64,000 nucleotides of DNA from NCBI RefSeq assembly GCF_047654785.1, contig NZ_JASGKQ010000002.1, forward strand, positions 620,001 to 684,000, read 5' to 3'. The translations under genes were made by a program, and so were the position numbers. A model generated the notes under the pieces. That model was given only the letters and a program-made list of their open reading frames with translations. It searched no databases and was not told the origin of the DNA. Origin of the DNA: Pelomonas sp047654785. Lineage in GTDB: Bacteria > Pseudomonadota > Gammaproteobacteria > Burkholderiales > Burkholderiaceae_C. Shown one piece after another: positions 6,833-14,022 of the stretch; position 1 is the stretch's first letter, and each line of letters begins with the position of its first letter.

Positions 6833-8536
6833 TCAGTCCAGCACGACCTCGGTGCGCACCCGGCCGGCGCGCGCCGCGTGGGCGCTGAGCGCCAGGCGCG
6901 TGCCCCGGGGTGCGCGCACGATCCACTCGCCGACGGCGCGGTCGGCGGTCACCTCGCGCACGGGGGCCGCGGCATGCTGGGTCTGCCTGGGGGCGTGGCC
7001 GTCCAGCTGCGGCCCCTCCATGCGCGGCTTGCCGCTGACCAGGCCGACGGCCGGGTCGTCCGCCGGCAGGTGGATTTGGAAGACCACGCCCCGCACGATC
7101 TTGCGCTCCAGCGCGCGCTGCATCACGTAGGTCGGCAGGTAGCCGCCGTTGGCCACCGCCAGCCGGACGCGCCAGGTGTCCGCACCCAGCGCCTGCACCT
7201 CGGCGCGCAGCAGCTCCAGCCGGGGCAGGGACAGCGCGACCTGGTTCAGCCAGGCGGGAAAGCGCGCCACCTCGGGCTCGCGCAGGTGCGGCGGCGGGTT
7301 GCGCCGGAAGTTCATGCGGTCCCAGCCGCCGATCTCCACCGCGCCGAGCTGGGGATGCTGGAAGGGCCGCCAGTCCACGTGGGCCTGGCCGCCGCACTGC
7401 TCGTCGCTCCAGCGGAGCAGCTTGAGGTCGTCTTCCACCGGGTGGTCGCGGAACCAGTCCATCCACTTGTACCCCTGGATGCCGGCCTCGCGGTTGGGCG
7501 ACCACAGCTCGACGACCCAGCACAGCGCGCCGAGGTGCTCGTAGAGCCAGTCCTGGCCGCCGCTGAGCGTTTCCTTCGGGTGGTACTTGAAGTCGTGCCA
7601 GATGCTCAGCGCCGGGTAGCCGGTGGCCTGGCTGCCGAGTTCCGAGAAGCGCTGGTAGCGCCACAGGTCCTCGGCGGCCATGTCCTCGTCCTTGCCGCCG
7701 CTGAGCGGCCGCAGGATCACGCCGCTGTGCGTGTGGAAGCTGATGGCGGCGCCGATGTTGGGGTGGGCGATGACGAAGTCCACCATCGCGCGCACCTCGG
7801 GCTCGCTGGTCGGGTACGGGCCGGCGCCGGGCTGCTGGTAGTCCTGCCGCCAGCCGGCGGGGAAGTTGCGGTTGAGGTCCAGGCCTTCCTTGTCCTTGTT
7901 GACGGTGAGGGTCAGGCCGTCGTAGTCCTTGACGAAGCCCTCGGGCATGAGCCGGTAGTACTCGCCGCCGAATTCGCCAGGCTGGCGCGCCACCAGCAGG
8001 CGCGGCTCGGCCGGGTGCTTCCTGTAGCCGCCGTGGGGGTCGGGGACGCGCATGTGCAGGATGCGGCCGTCGCCGTCCACGTCCTCGACGCTGAGGCCGT
8101 CGACCGGATCCTCGTCGAAGGGGTAGGCGCGCGTGCTCGACCGGATGTGGCGCGGCCGGTCGGCCAGCGCCAGCTCCGCGCCGTCGGGGTTGAGGCGCGG
8201 CACCAGGTAGACGGCGCGCGTGTCCAGCAGCTGCGTGACCTGCGGGTCGCTGCCGTGGCCGCTGACCAGCCGGTGCAGGTAGTACAGGCAGGCCGTCGAG
8301 GCGGTCAGCTCGGCGGCGTGGATGTTGCCGTCCACCCAGAAGGCGGGCTTGTCCTCGTCCGCGCCGGTGGCGGTGTTGGTCAGCACGACGACCCAGATGT
8401 CGCGGCCTTCGTGGCTGCGCCCCATCGAACGGACGCTGACCAGCCCCGGCCGCGCCTCGGCATAGGCGAACAGCAGGGCGGTCAGCGGCTCGTGGCGCAG
8501 GAACTCGTCGAAGCGGGGGGTGGGCAGCGGGGGCAT
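6833..8536 (-). CDS. M14-family zinc carboxypeptidase
   Basis: A 567-residue metallopeptidase of the carboxypeptidase A family. The zinc ligands His73 and Glu76 lie in NIHAAELTAS, the third ligand is His268 (SFHTHSG), substrate-binding Asn222-Arg223 lie in LNRNFP, and the catalytic Glu343 lies in CWVVELWSP. All expected residues are therefore present. No signal peptide is seen, so it probably acts on peptides or amide-linked substrates in the cytoplasm. A roughly 150-residue C-terminal extension after the catalytic domain is probably a beta-rich accessory region. It lies 15 bases after the TonB receptor and is the last gene of that operon; it ends tail to tail with the IclR gene, 24 bases away. 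Confidence 0.88.
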   Translation of the reverse strand: MPPLPTPRFDEFLRHEPLTALLFAYAEARPGLVSVRSMGRSHEGRDIWVVVLTNTATGADEDKPAFWVDGNIHAAELTASTACLYYLHRLVSGHGSDPQVTQLLDTRAVYLVPRLNPDGAELALADRPRHIRSSTRAYPFDEDPVDGLSVEDVDGDGRILHMRVPDPHGGYRKHPAEPRLLVARQPGEFGGEYYRLMPEGFVKDYDGLTLTVNKDKEGLDLNRNFPAGWRQDYQQPGAGPYPTSEPEVRAMVDFVIAHPNIGAAISFHTHSGVILRPLSGGKDEDMAAEDLWRYQRFSELGSQATGYPALSIWHDFKYHPKETLSGGQDWLYEHLGALCWVVELWSPNREAGIQGYKWMDWFRDHPVEDDLKLLRWSDEQCGGQAHVDWRPFQHPQLGAVEIGGWDRMNFRRNPPPHLREPEVARFPAWLNQVALSLPRLELLRAEVQALGADTWRVRLAVANGGYLPTYVMQRALERKIVRGVVFQIHLPADDPAVGLVSGKPRMEGPQLDGHAPRQTQHAAAPVREVTADRAVGEWIVRAPRGTRLALSAHAARAGRVRTEVVLD

Positions 8537-8551
8537 GGCGTCATCCGGCCT

Positions 8552-10699
8552 TCACATCTTGACACTGAGTTCGATGCCCACCACCCGCGGCGTGCCCCGG
8601 GAGCCGATCGCGTCGATGGGCGCGCCCCAGCCGTTGTAGGTCTTGCCGTTGACGTCGGCGTAGTAGAAGCGGTTGCCGAGGTTGCGGCCGTAGAGCGTGG
8701 CGGACCAGCGGTCCCGGGCGTCGCGCACGCCCAGCCGTGCGTTCAGCAGCGTCACGCCGTCGGAGACGAGCACGTTGTCCGGGTGCCAGTACTTGCGGCT
8801 GCGCACCTCGACGTCCAGGCGCGCCTGCCCCGCCAGCCCCTGGCCCAGCGCGGTGCTGTACTGTGCGCCGAAGGTGGCCTTCCACGGCGAGTTCTTGGGC
8901 GTGTGGTTGCCCACGGTGGCGGGTTCCGCCGCGTTGGCCTTGATGCGGCTGCCGGCCAGGCCCAGGCCGCCGTCGAACTCCAGCCCCTGCGCGGCCAGGT
9001 AGCGGAAGTCCAGGTCCAGGCCCTTGATCGTCACCTTGTCGATGTTGCCGATGCGGCCGGACAACACCGGGCCGGGCAGCACCTTGATGTAGAAGTACTG
9101 GAAGTCGGTGGAGTGCGAGTAGAAAGCCGCGGCATTCAGGCTCAGCCGCCCGTCCAGGAAGCTGCCCTTGTAGCCCGCTTCGAGGTTGCGCAGGTTCTCG
9201 GCCTTGAAGACCGGGTTGTCCGCCGCCGTCGTGTTGAAGCCGCCCGAGCGGAAGCCGGTGCTGTAGGTGGCGTAGCCCAGGGCCTCGGCGCCGAGCTTGC
9301 GGGTCAGCGTCAGCTTGGGCTGCCAGGCGTCGAAGCCGGCGTCGACCGTGGTGTTGCCGTTCAACAGGTCGATGCGCTGGCGGGCATCGTGGTCGTAGCG
9401 CAGCCCGGCGGCCAGCTTGGTGAGCGGGTCGAGGTCGTACTCGATCTGGCCGAACACGGCCGAAGCCTTGTTCTTGAAGTCGTTGCGGCGCGTGGTGGGC
9501 ACGCTCTCGTACTGCCAGGGCAGGCCGGTCGTGTCGGCGTAGGACTTCTCGGTCCAGTCCAGGTCCTTGGCCAGGTAGTACAGGCCGGCGATCCAGCGCA
9601 GCGGCCGGTCGCCGGGCGAGGTCAGGCGGATTTCCTGGCTGGTCATGCGGATGCGCCGGTCCTTGCCCTGGCCGCGGCTGAGGGGGCCGGCGATGCCGCC
9701 CAGCGGGTCGTCGGGGTTGGAGAAGTCGCCGTCGCTGGCGAATTTCTCGGTGAGCCGGGTGTGGTTGGTGATCGCGGTCAGCGTGCCCAGCCGGGTCTCC
9801 ACATCGGCCTTGAAGGTGAACTCGTCCGTGCCGCCGACGGACTGGCCCAGCACGTTCGAGGTCGGCGCGTAGCGCGCGTTCAGGTTGCCGTCGCGGATCA
9901 GGTTGTCCCAACTGGCGCCGGCCTGGAAGCGGTTGGTGCTGGCGCGGAAGTCCAGCTGCACGTCTTCGGACGCCAGCACCATGAGCTTGGCGCGCAATGT
10001 GTTGTCGTGGCCGATGGGGTCGGCCTTGGCATTGCGGTAGCTGTTGGTGACGAGGCCGTGGGAGGTCTTGCTCTGGCCGACGATGCGGAACAGCACCTTG
10101 TCCTTCACCAGCGCGCCGCTGACGCCGCCGTTCAGGTCCACCGTGTTGCCGGTGCTGTAGTCCAGCTTGGCGAAGCCCTGCAGCTCGTTGGCGGGCTGCT
10201 TGGTGTCGATCACGATCGCGCCGCCGACGGCGTTGCGCCCGTACAGCGAGCCCTGCGGGCCCTTCAGCACCTCGATGCGGGCCACGTCGACCAGGTTCAT
10301 CTTGAGCTGCTTCTGGTCGTTCTGCGGCACGCCGTCCACCACCACGGCCACCGGCGAATCGGCGTTGTTGATCTCCGAGACGCCGCGGATCACGACGAAG
10401 GAGTTGCCGTAGGTGAAGGACTGGTCGAAGGACACGTTGGGCGTCAGGTCCATGAAGTCCTGCGTGCTCTTGATGCCGGCGTCCTCGATCTGCCGGGCGC
10501 TGAAGGCCTTCACCGCGACCGGCACGCTCTGCAGCATCTCCTTGCGGCCCTGCGAGGTCACGACGACCTGCTCCAGCTTGTTGCTGCGGGCCTCGGTGGC
10601 CGGGGGCGGCGCGCCGGCGGCGGTGTCCTGGGCGCTGGCGCCCGCGCTCATCAGCGCGATCGCGCTGGCCAGGCAATGGCGTCGAAAACTCGTGCTCAT
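8552..10699 (-). CDS. TonB-dependent outer-membrane receptor
   Basis: A 715-residue receptor with a signal peptide (MSTSFRRHCLASAIALMSAGASAQ). The N-terminal plug includes LEQVVVTSQGRKEMLQSVPV, FVVIRGV and VEVLKGPQGSLYGRNAVGGAI-like segments. The 22-strand barrel ends in aromatic/hydrophobic strands (RVVGIELSVKM). It imports a scarce substrate across the outer membrane using TonB energy. ATG 10699 is preceded by GGAG, and the gene follows DUF917 copy B after 17 bases. The position between a DUF917 enzyme and a carboxypeptidase, in a regulon that also has an OPT transporter, suggests a peptide-like ligand rather than iron; no siderophore gene is nearby. Confidence 0.92.
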   Translation of the reverse strand: MSTSFRRHCLASAIALMSAGASAQDTAAGAPPPATEARSNKLEQVVVTSQGRKEMLQSVPVAVKAFSARQIEDAGIKSTQDFMDLTPNVSFDQSFTYGNSFVVIRGVSEINNADSPVAVVVDGVPQNDQKQLKMNLVDVARIEVLKGPQGSLYGRNAVGGAIVIDTKQPANELQGFAKLDYSTGNTVDLNGGVSGALVKDKVLFRIVGQSKTSHGLVTNSYRNAKADPIGHDNTLRAKLMVLASEDVQLDFRASTNRFQAGASWDNLIRDGNLNARYAPTSNVLGQSVGGTDEFTFKADVETRLGTLTAITNHTRLTEKFASDGDFSNPDDPLGGIAGPLSRGQGKDRRIRMTSQEIRLTSPGDRPLRWIAGLYYLAKDLDWTEKSYADTTGLPWQYESVPTTRRNDFKNKASAVFGQIEYDLDPLTKLAAGLRYDHDARQRIDLLNGNTTVDAGFDAWQPKLTLTRKLGAEALGYATYSTGFRSGGFNTTAADNPVFKAENLRNLEAGYKGSFLDGRLSLNAAAFYSHSTDFQYFYIKVLPGPVLSGRIGNIDKVTIKGLDLDFRYLAAQGLEFDGGLGLAGSRIKANAAEPATVGNHTPKNSPWKATFGAQYSTALGQGLAGQARLDVEVRSRKYWHPDNVLVSDGVTLLNARLGVRDARDRWSATLYGRNLGNRFYYADVNGKTYNGWGAPIDAIGSRGTPRVVGIELSVKM

Positions 10700-10716
10700 G
10701 ATGACTCCATGTCGCT

Positions 10717-11775
10717 TCAGGGATGGATGGATGGGGCCGGGGCGAAGCGCTGGCCCAGCGTGGCTTCGAGCGGTGCGTACAGCTCCGCCATGAACATCGT
10801 GGCCGCCAGCGGCAGGCGGGCGGCCGGCGCATGCAGCACGCGCAGGCGGTCGCCCACGCGCACGTCGGCGGACACGACGGGCCGCCCCTCGGCATCGAAA
10901 GTGGTCAGCAGGTCCGGGAAGGCGGCCATGCGCTCGCCGTGCTGCTCCAGCAGCATGTATTCGTTGATCAGCGGCAGCCGCGTCCGGGCGTCGTCGTCGA
11001 GCACGACGACGCCCACGTCCAGCCCCGCCACCTGCTCGCAGCGGTAGCTGGCCACGGTGCCCTCGGCGCGGACGCTGCCGCCGAGGAAGCGCGCCGCGGC
11101 GTCGAGGCCGCCGTCGAGGTAGGCCCGGCCCAGGTCGATGGCGAAGCTGATCGCACCGGGCGCGCCATGCCGCGCGGCGTGGCCGATGGTGACCGGGTTG
11201 CGGGCCACCGCGACCGCGCCGCCGGCCTGCACCGACGCATGCCGCGCGATGCTGGCCACGCCGTCCATCGCGCCGCGCGCGACGCCCTCCAGGTAGCGCT
11301 GTGGCGCGCCGCCGGCGAAGGCCTGCAGCGCGACGTAGCCGGACTCCCGGTGCAGGCCCATCGCGCCCATCACGCTGGACGGATGGGCGCGGCCGTTGCA
11401 CGCGAAATCCAGCATCGGGAGGCCCAGCGCCGCGGCCTGGCCCCAGCCGTTGACCGTGGTCTCGGCACCGTTCTCGTTGGTGTGCAGCGCGGCGAGCCGG
11501 CCGGGCAGCTGCCGCTGCAGCAGCTCGATGGCCCGCATCCGGTGCTCCGGCGGCACCTTGGGGTCCGGCGACCCCGGCGCGCCGACCAGGGCGACCGTGG
11601 CGGTCAGCGCGTCGGCGTCGAACTCGTCCACGCTCCACAACGCCACGCTGCCGGCCTGCAGCGCCTGCCGCGCCGCGAGTTCCCCGGCCGCGACGAAGCC
11701 GCCGCCGCCGCCGCCCAGAATGGCGCCGCCCCACACGGCGGCCTGCACATCGTCTTCCGTCAGCCTGCGCTTCAT
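10717..11775 (-). CDS. DUF917 family protein, copy B
   Basis: A 352-residue paralogue of the protein at 4927-5982. It has the same glycine run (WGGAILGGGGGGF), the ENGAETTVNGW and CNGRAHPSSVMGAMGLHRE blocks, and LINEYMLLEQHGERMAAFPD. The start at 11775 (MKRRLTEDDV) matches the start of copy A (VKRKLTTDD). A frame extension back to 11820 would run into the operator and is rejected. It is the first gene of the DUF917-TonB-M14 operon. Two diverged copies placed in two co-regulated operons suggest either two related substrates, two successive steps, or a hetero-oligomer. Confidence 0.85.
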   Translation of the reverse strand: MKRRLTEDDVQAAVWGGAILGGGGGGFVAAGELAARQALQAGSVALWSVDEFDADALTATVALVGAPGSPDPKVPPEHRMRAIELLQRQLPGRLAALHTNENGAETTVNGWGQAAALGLPMLDFACNGRAHPSSVMGAMGLHRESGYVALQAFAGGAPQRYLEGVARGAMDGVASIARHASVQAGGAVAVARNPVTIGHAARHGAPGAISFAIDLGRAYLDGGLDAAARFLGGSVRAEGTVASYRCEQVAGLDVGVVVLDDDARTRLPLINEYMLLEQHGERMAAFPDLLTTFDAEGRPVVSADVRVGDRLRVLHAPAARLPLAATMFMAELYAPLEATLGQRFAPAPSIHP

Positions 11776-11793
11776 CGCATCCACCCGTTCAAG

Positions 11794-11812
11794 AGTTCCA
11801 AATATTGGAACA
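11794..11812. promoter_or_regulatory. Palindromic operator of the DUF917-TonB operon
   Basis: The core GTTCCAAATATTGGAAC (11795-11811) has 7-base arms. Read on the minus strand, TGTTCCAATATTTGGAACT aligns with the operator at 3258-3276. The distance from the -10 box is 21 bases, against 20 at the other promoter. A second, shorter inverted repeat (TCCAA, TAAT, TTGGA) follows at 11816-11829 and may be a second binding site. Confidence 0.7.
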
Positions 11813-11833
11813 AAGTCCAATAATTTGGATCTG

Positions 11834-11861
11834 ATGCTAGGACGGTGCTCCGGCCTGTCAA
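11834..11861 (-). promoter_or_regulatory. Sigma70 promoter of the DUF917-TonB-M14 operon
   Basis: On the minus strand, TTGACA (11856-11861) is followed after 16 bases by TAGCAT (11834-11839). This copies the promoter at 3210-3237 in both boxes and spacing. The next bases (ATC-GATCCAAATTATTG) also resemble the other promoter, so the two regions look like a duplicated control element. Confidence 0.7.
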
Positions 11862-11980
11862 GCCTGGGTTTCTGCGGAGGCGGGCAGGCGGCGGCCGGGC
11901 GGTGGCGGCGCCTTCGATCTGGAGGGGGCGTCAGGCCGGCGTCGCGCGGGCCGGGTGCGGGCGGCGGGGCGGCCCGGCGC

Positions 11981-13681
11981 TCACACCTGCCCGCCCGCCT
12001 TCGCGCCCTTGCCCTGCAGCACCGGCGCGTCCGGCATGCCCAGCAGGTCGGCCGCCAGGGCCTCGGCCACTTCGATGCCGTCGACGCCGGCCGACATGAT
12101 CCCGCCCGCGTAGCCGGCGCCCTCGCCGGCCGGGAACAGCCCGCGCACGTTGACGCTCTGGTAGTCGCGCCCGCGGTTGATGCGCAGCGGGCTGGACGTG
12201 CGCGTCTCCACGCCGGTCAGCACCGCGTCCGGGCGGTCGAAGCCGCGGATCTGGCGGGCGAAGGCGGGCAGGGCCTCGCGGATCGCGTCCAGGCAGTAGG
12301 CCGGCAGCGAGCCGCGGCCTTTTTGCTGCAGGTCGGTCAGCGTGACGCCGGGCTTGTAGCTCGGCGCCACGTCGCCGAACTCGCGGCTGACCTGGCGCTT
12401 GACGAAGTCGCCCACCAGCGAACCCGGCGCCAGGTAGCCGCCGCCGCCCAGCTCGTAGGCGCGGCTTTCCCAGAGGCGCTGGAAGGCCATGCCGTCGAGA
12501 GGATTCACGGGGCTGCCGTCGCGCTTGCCATCCTGCCGGTAGTCCTCGGGCGTCAGGCCGACGACGATGCCGGCGTTGGCGTTGCGCTCGGCGCGCGAGT
12601 ACTGGCTCATGCCGTTGGTGACGACGCGGTCGGGCTCGCTGGTCGCGGCGACGACGGTGCCGCCGGGGCACATGCAGAAGCTGTAGACCGAGCGGCCGTT
12701 CTTCGCGTGGTGGACGAGCTTGTAGTCGGCCGCGCCGAGGATGGGGTGGCCGGCGCTGGGGCCGAAGCGCGCGGCGTCGATCAGGCTCTGCGGGTGCTCG
12801 ATGCGGTAGCCGATCGAGAAGGGCTTGGCTTCCATCTGCACGCCGCGCGCGTGCAGCATCGTGAACGTGTCGCGCGCACTGTGGCCGAGCGCGATGACGA
12901 CGTGGGTCGTGCCGATCTGCTCGCCGGACGCCAGCTGCACGCCGCGCACCGCGCCGTCCTCGATCAGCAGGTCGGTCATCTTCTGCTGGAAGCGGATCTC
13001 GCCGCCCAGCGCCTCGATCTCGGCGCGCATCTTGATGATCATGCTGACGAGGCGGAAGGTGCCGATGTGCGGCTTGCTGACGAACAGGATCTCTTCCGGC
13101 GCGCCGGCCTTGACGAACTCGGCCAGCACCTTGCGCGTCAGGTGGCGCGGGTCGGAGATCTGGCTGTAGAGCTTGCCGTCCGAGAAGGTGCCGGCGCCGC
13201 CCTCGCCGAACTGCACGTTCGATTCGGGGTCCAGCTTCCGCTCGCGCCACAGGCCCCAGGTGTCCTGCGTGCGCTCGCGCACGGCCTTGCCGCGTTCCAG
13301 CACGATGGGCCGCAGGCCCATCTGCGCCAGGATCAGCGCGGCGAACAGGCCGCACGGCCCGAAGCCGACGACGACCGGGCGTGGCCCGGCGTACTCGCCG
13401 ACCTGGGCCAGGAAGCGGTAGCCGGTGTCGGGCGTGGGCCGGACCTGGTGGTCGCCGGCGAAGCGGGCCAGCACCGCGGCCTCGTCCACCCCGGCGGCCA
13501 GCGTGCAGTCCAGCGTGTAGACGAGCTGGATGTCGCTGCGCTTGCGCGCGTCGTAGCCGCGGCGGGCGACGTGGAGGCCGGCCAGTTCGGCGTCGGCCAG
13601 CTTCAGCCGGGCCAGCGCGGCCGGGCGCAGCGCGTCCTCGGCGTGGTTCAGCGGCAGGCGGAGTTCGTTGATGCGGATCAT
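11981..13681 (-). CDS. FAD-dependent dehydrogenase-like protein (COG2509 type)
   Basis: A 566-residue flavoprotein of the uncharacterised FAD-dependent family found widely in proteobacteria. The N-terminus MIRINELRLPLNHAEDA is typical and supports the start at 13681 over one 30 bases upstream. The Rossmann motif is modified (VVVGFGPCGLFAAL). Other family blocks are QFGEGGAGTFSDGKLYSQI, CMCPGGTVVAA and the C-terminal FAD contact LFPAGEGAGYAGGIMSAGVDG. The reaction is unknown; an oxidoreductase using FAD is the safe description. Neither candidate start has a strong ribosome site. About 120 bases separate its stop from the promoter of the DUF917-TonB operon. Confidence 0.85.
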   Translation of the reverse strand: MIRINELRLPLNHAEDALRPAALARLKLADAELAGLHVARRGYDARKRSDIQLVYTLDCTLAAGVDEAAVLARFAGDHQVRPTPDTGYRFLAQVGEYAGPRPVVVGFGPCGLFAALILAQMGLRPIVLERGKAVRERTQDTWGLWRERKLDPESNVQFGEGGAGTFSDGKLYSQISDPRHLTRKVLAEFVKAGAPEEILFVSKPHIGTFRLVSMIIKMRAEIEALGGEIRFQQKMTDLLIEDGAVRGVQLASGEQIGTTHVVIALGHSARDTFTMLHARGVQMEAKPFSIGYRIEHPQSLIDAARFGPSAGHPILGAADYKLVHHAKNGRSVYSFCMCPGGTVVAATSEPDRVVTNGMSQYSRAERNANAGIVVGLTPEDYRQDGKRDGSPVNPLDGMAFQRLWESRAYELGGGGYLAPGSLVGDFVKRQVSREFGDVAPSYKPGVTLTDLQQKGRGSLPAYCLDAIREALPAFARQIRGFDRPDAVLTGVETRTSSPLRINRGRDYQSVNVRGLFPAGEGAGYAGGIMSAGVDGIEVAEALAADLLGMPDAPVLQGKGAKAGGQV

Positions 13682-13734
13682 GGTCAGCGGATGCGGGCGT
13701 GGGGGCCTCATCCTCTTTGGTCAGTGTCGAGCCG

Positions 13735-13764
13735 ACAAAAACAAACAGGCCCCTCGGGGCCTGT
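13735..13764 (-). terminator. Rho-independent terminator of the 54-aa gene
   Basis: On the minus strand a 9-base perfect stem (ACAGGCCCC and GGGGCCTGT, loop GA) is followed by TTGTTTTTGT. It lies 34 bases after the stop of the small gene at 13798-13962 and before the FAD protein gene, so it separates the two transcripts. Confidence 0.8.
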
Positions 13765-13797
13765 GTGCGGTGGACCTCCAGGCGGTCGGCCCGGCGA

Positions 13798-13962
13798 TCA
13801 GCCCGAGTGCGGGCGCTTGCCCGGGTTCTTCTTGGAGCGGGTGTGCGAGCCGCGCTCCAGGCTGCGCAGCTGGCCCTTGCCGGCGGTGAAGGTCACGCCC
13901 TTGGGGGCGACGGGGCGGGGGGTGGCGCGGCGGTCCGCTTCGGTGATGATCTTGTTGCCCAT
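13798..13962 (-). CDS. Small basic protein (54 aa)
   Basis: Too short for usual gene cut-offs, but well supported. ATG 13962 follows GGAG at 7 bases, the frame is uninterrupted, and a clear terminator follows the stop. The product starts MGNKIITEADRRATPRP and is rich in Lys/Arg, Gly and Ser (GKGQLRSLERGSHTRSKK), without membrane helix or signal peptide. It looks intrinsically disordered and nucleic-acid- or phosphate-binding, but I know no assigned function. Its own ribosome site and terminator suggest a well-expressed, single-gene transcript. Confidence 0.7.
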   Translation of the reverse strand: MGNKIITEADRRATPRPVAPKGVTFTAGKGQLRSLERGSHTRSKKNPGKRPHSG

Positions 13963-14022
13963 GAGTGGCTCCAGTGAAACAAGCCCACAGCAGGGGCGTT
14001 ACGGCGACGAAAGGCGCGGATT

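Noticed and set aside
6878..11047. A plus-strand open frame of about 1390 codons across the DUF917-TonB-M14 operon
   Set aside because: It has the low-complexity Arg/Ala/Val/His composition of antisense frames in very GC-rich DNA and no recognisable domain, while the minus strand encodes three clear family proteins.
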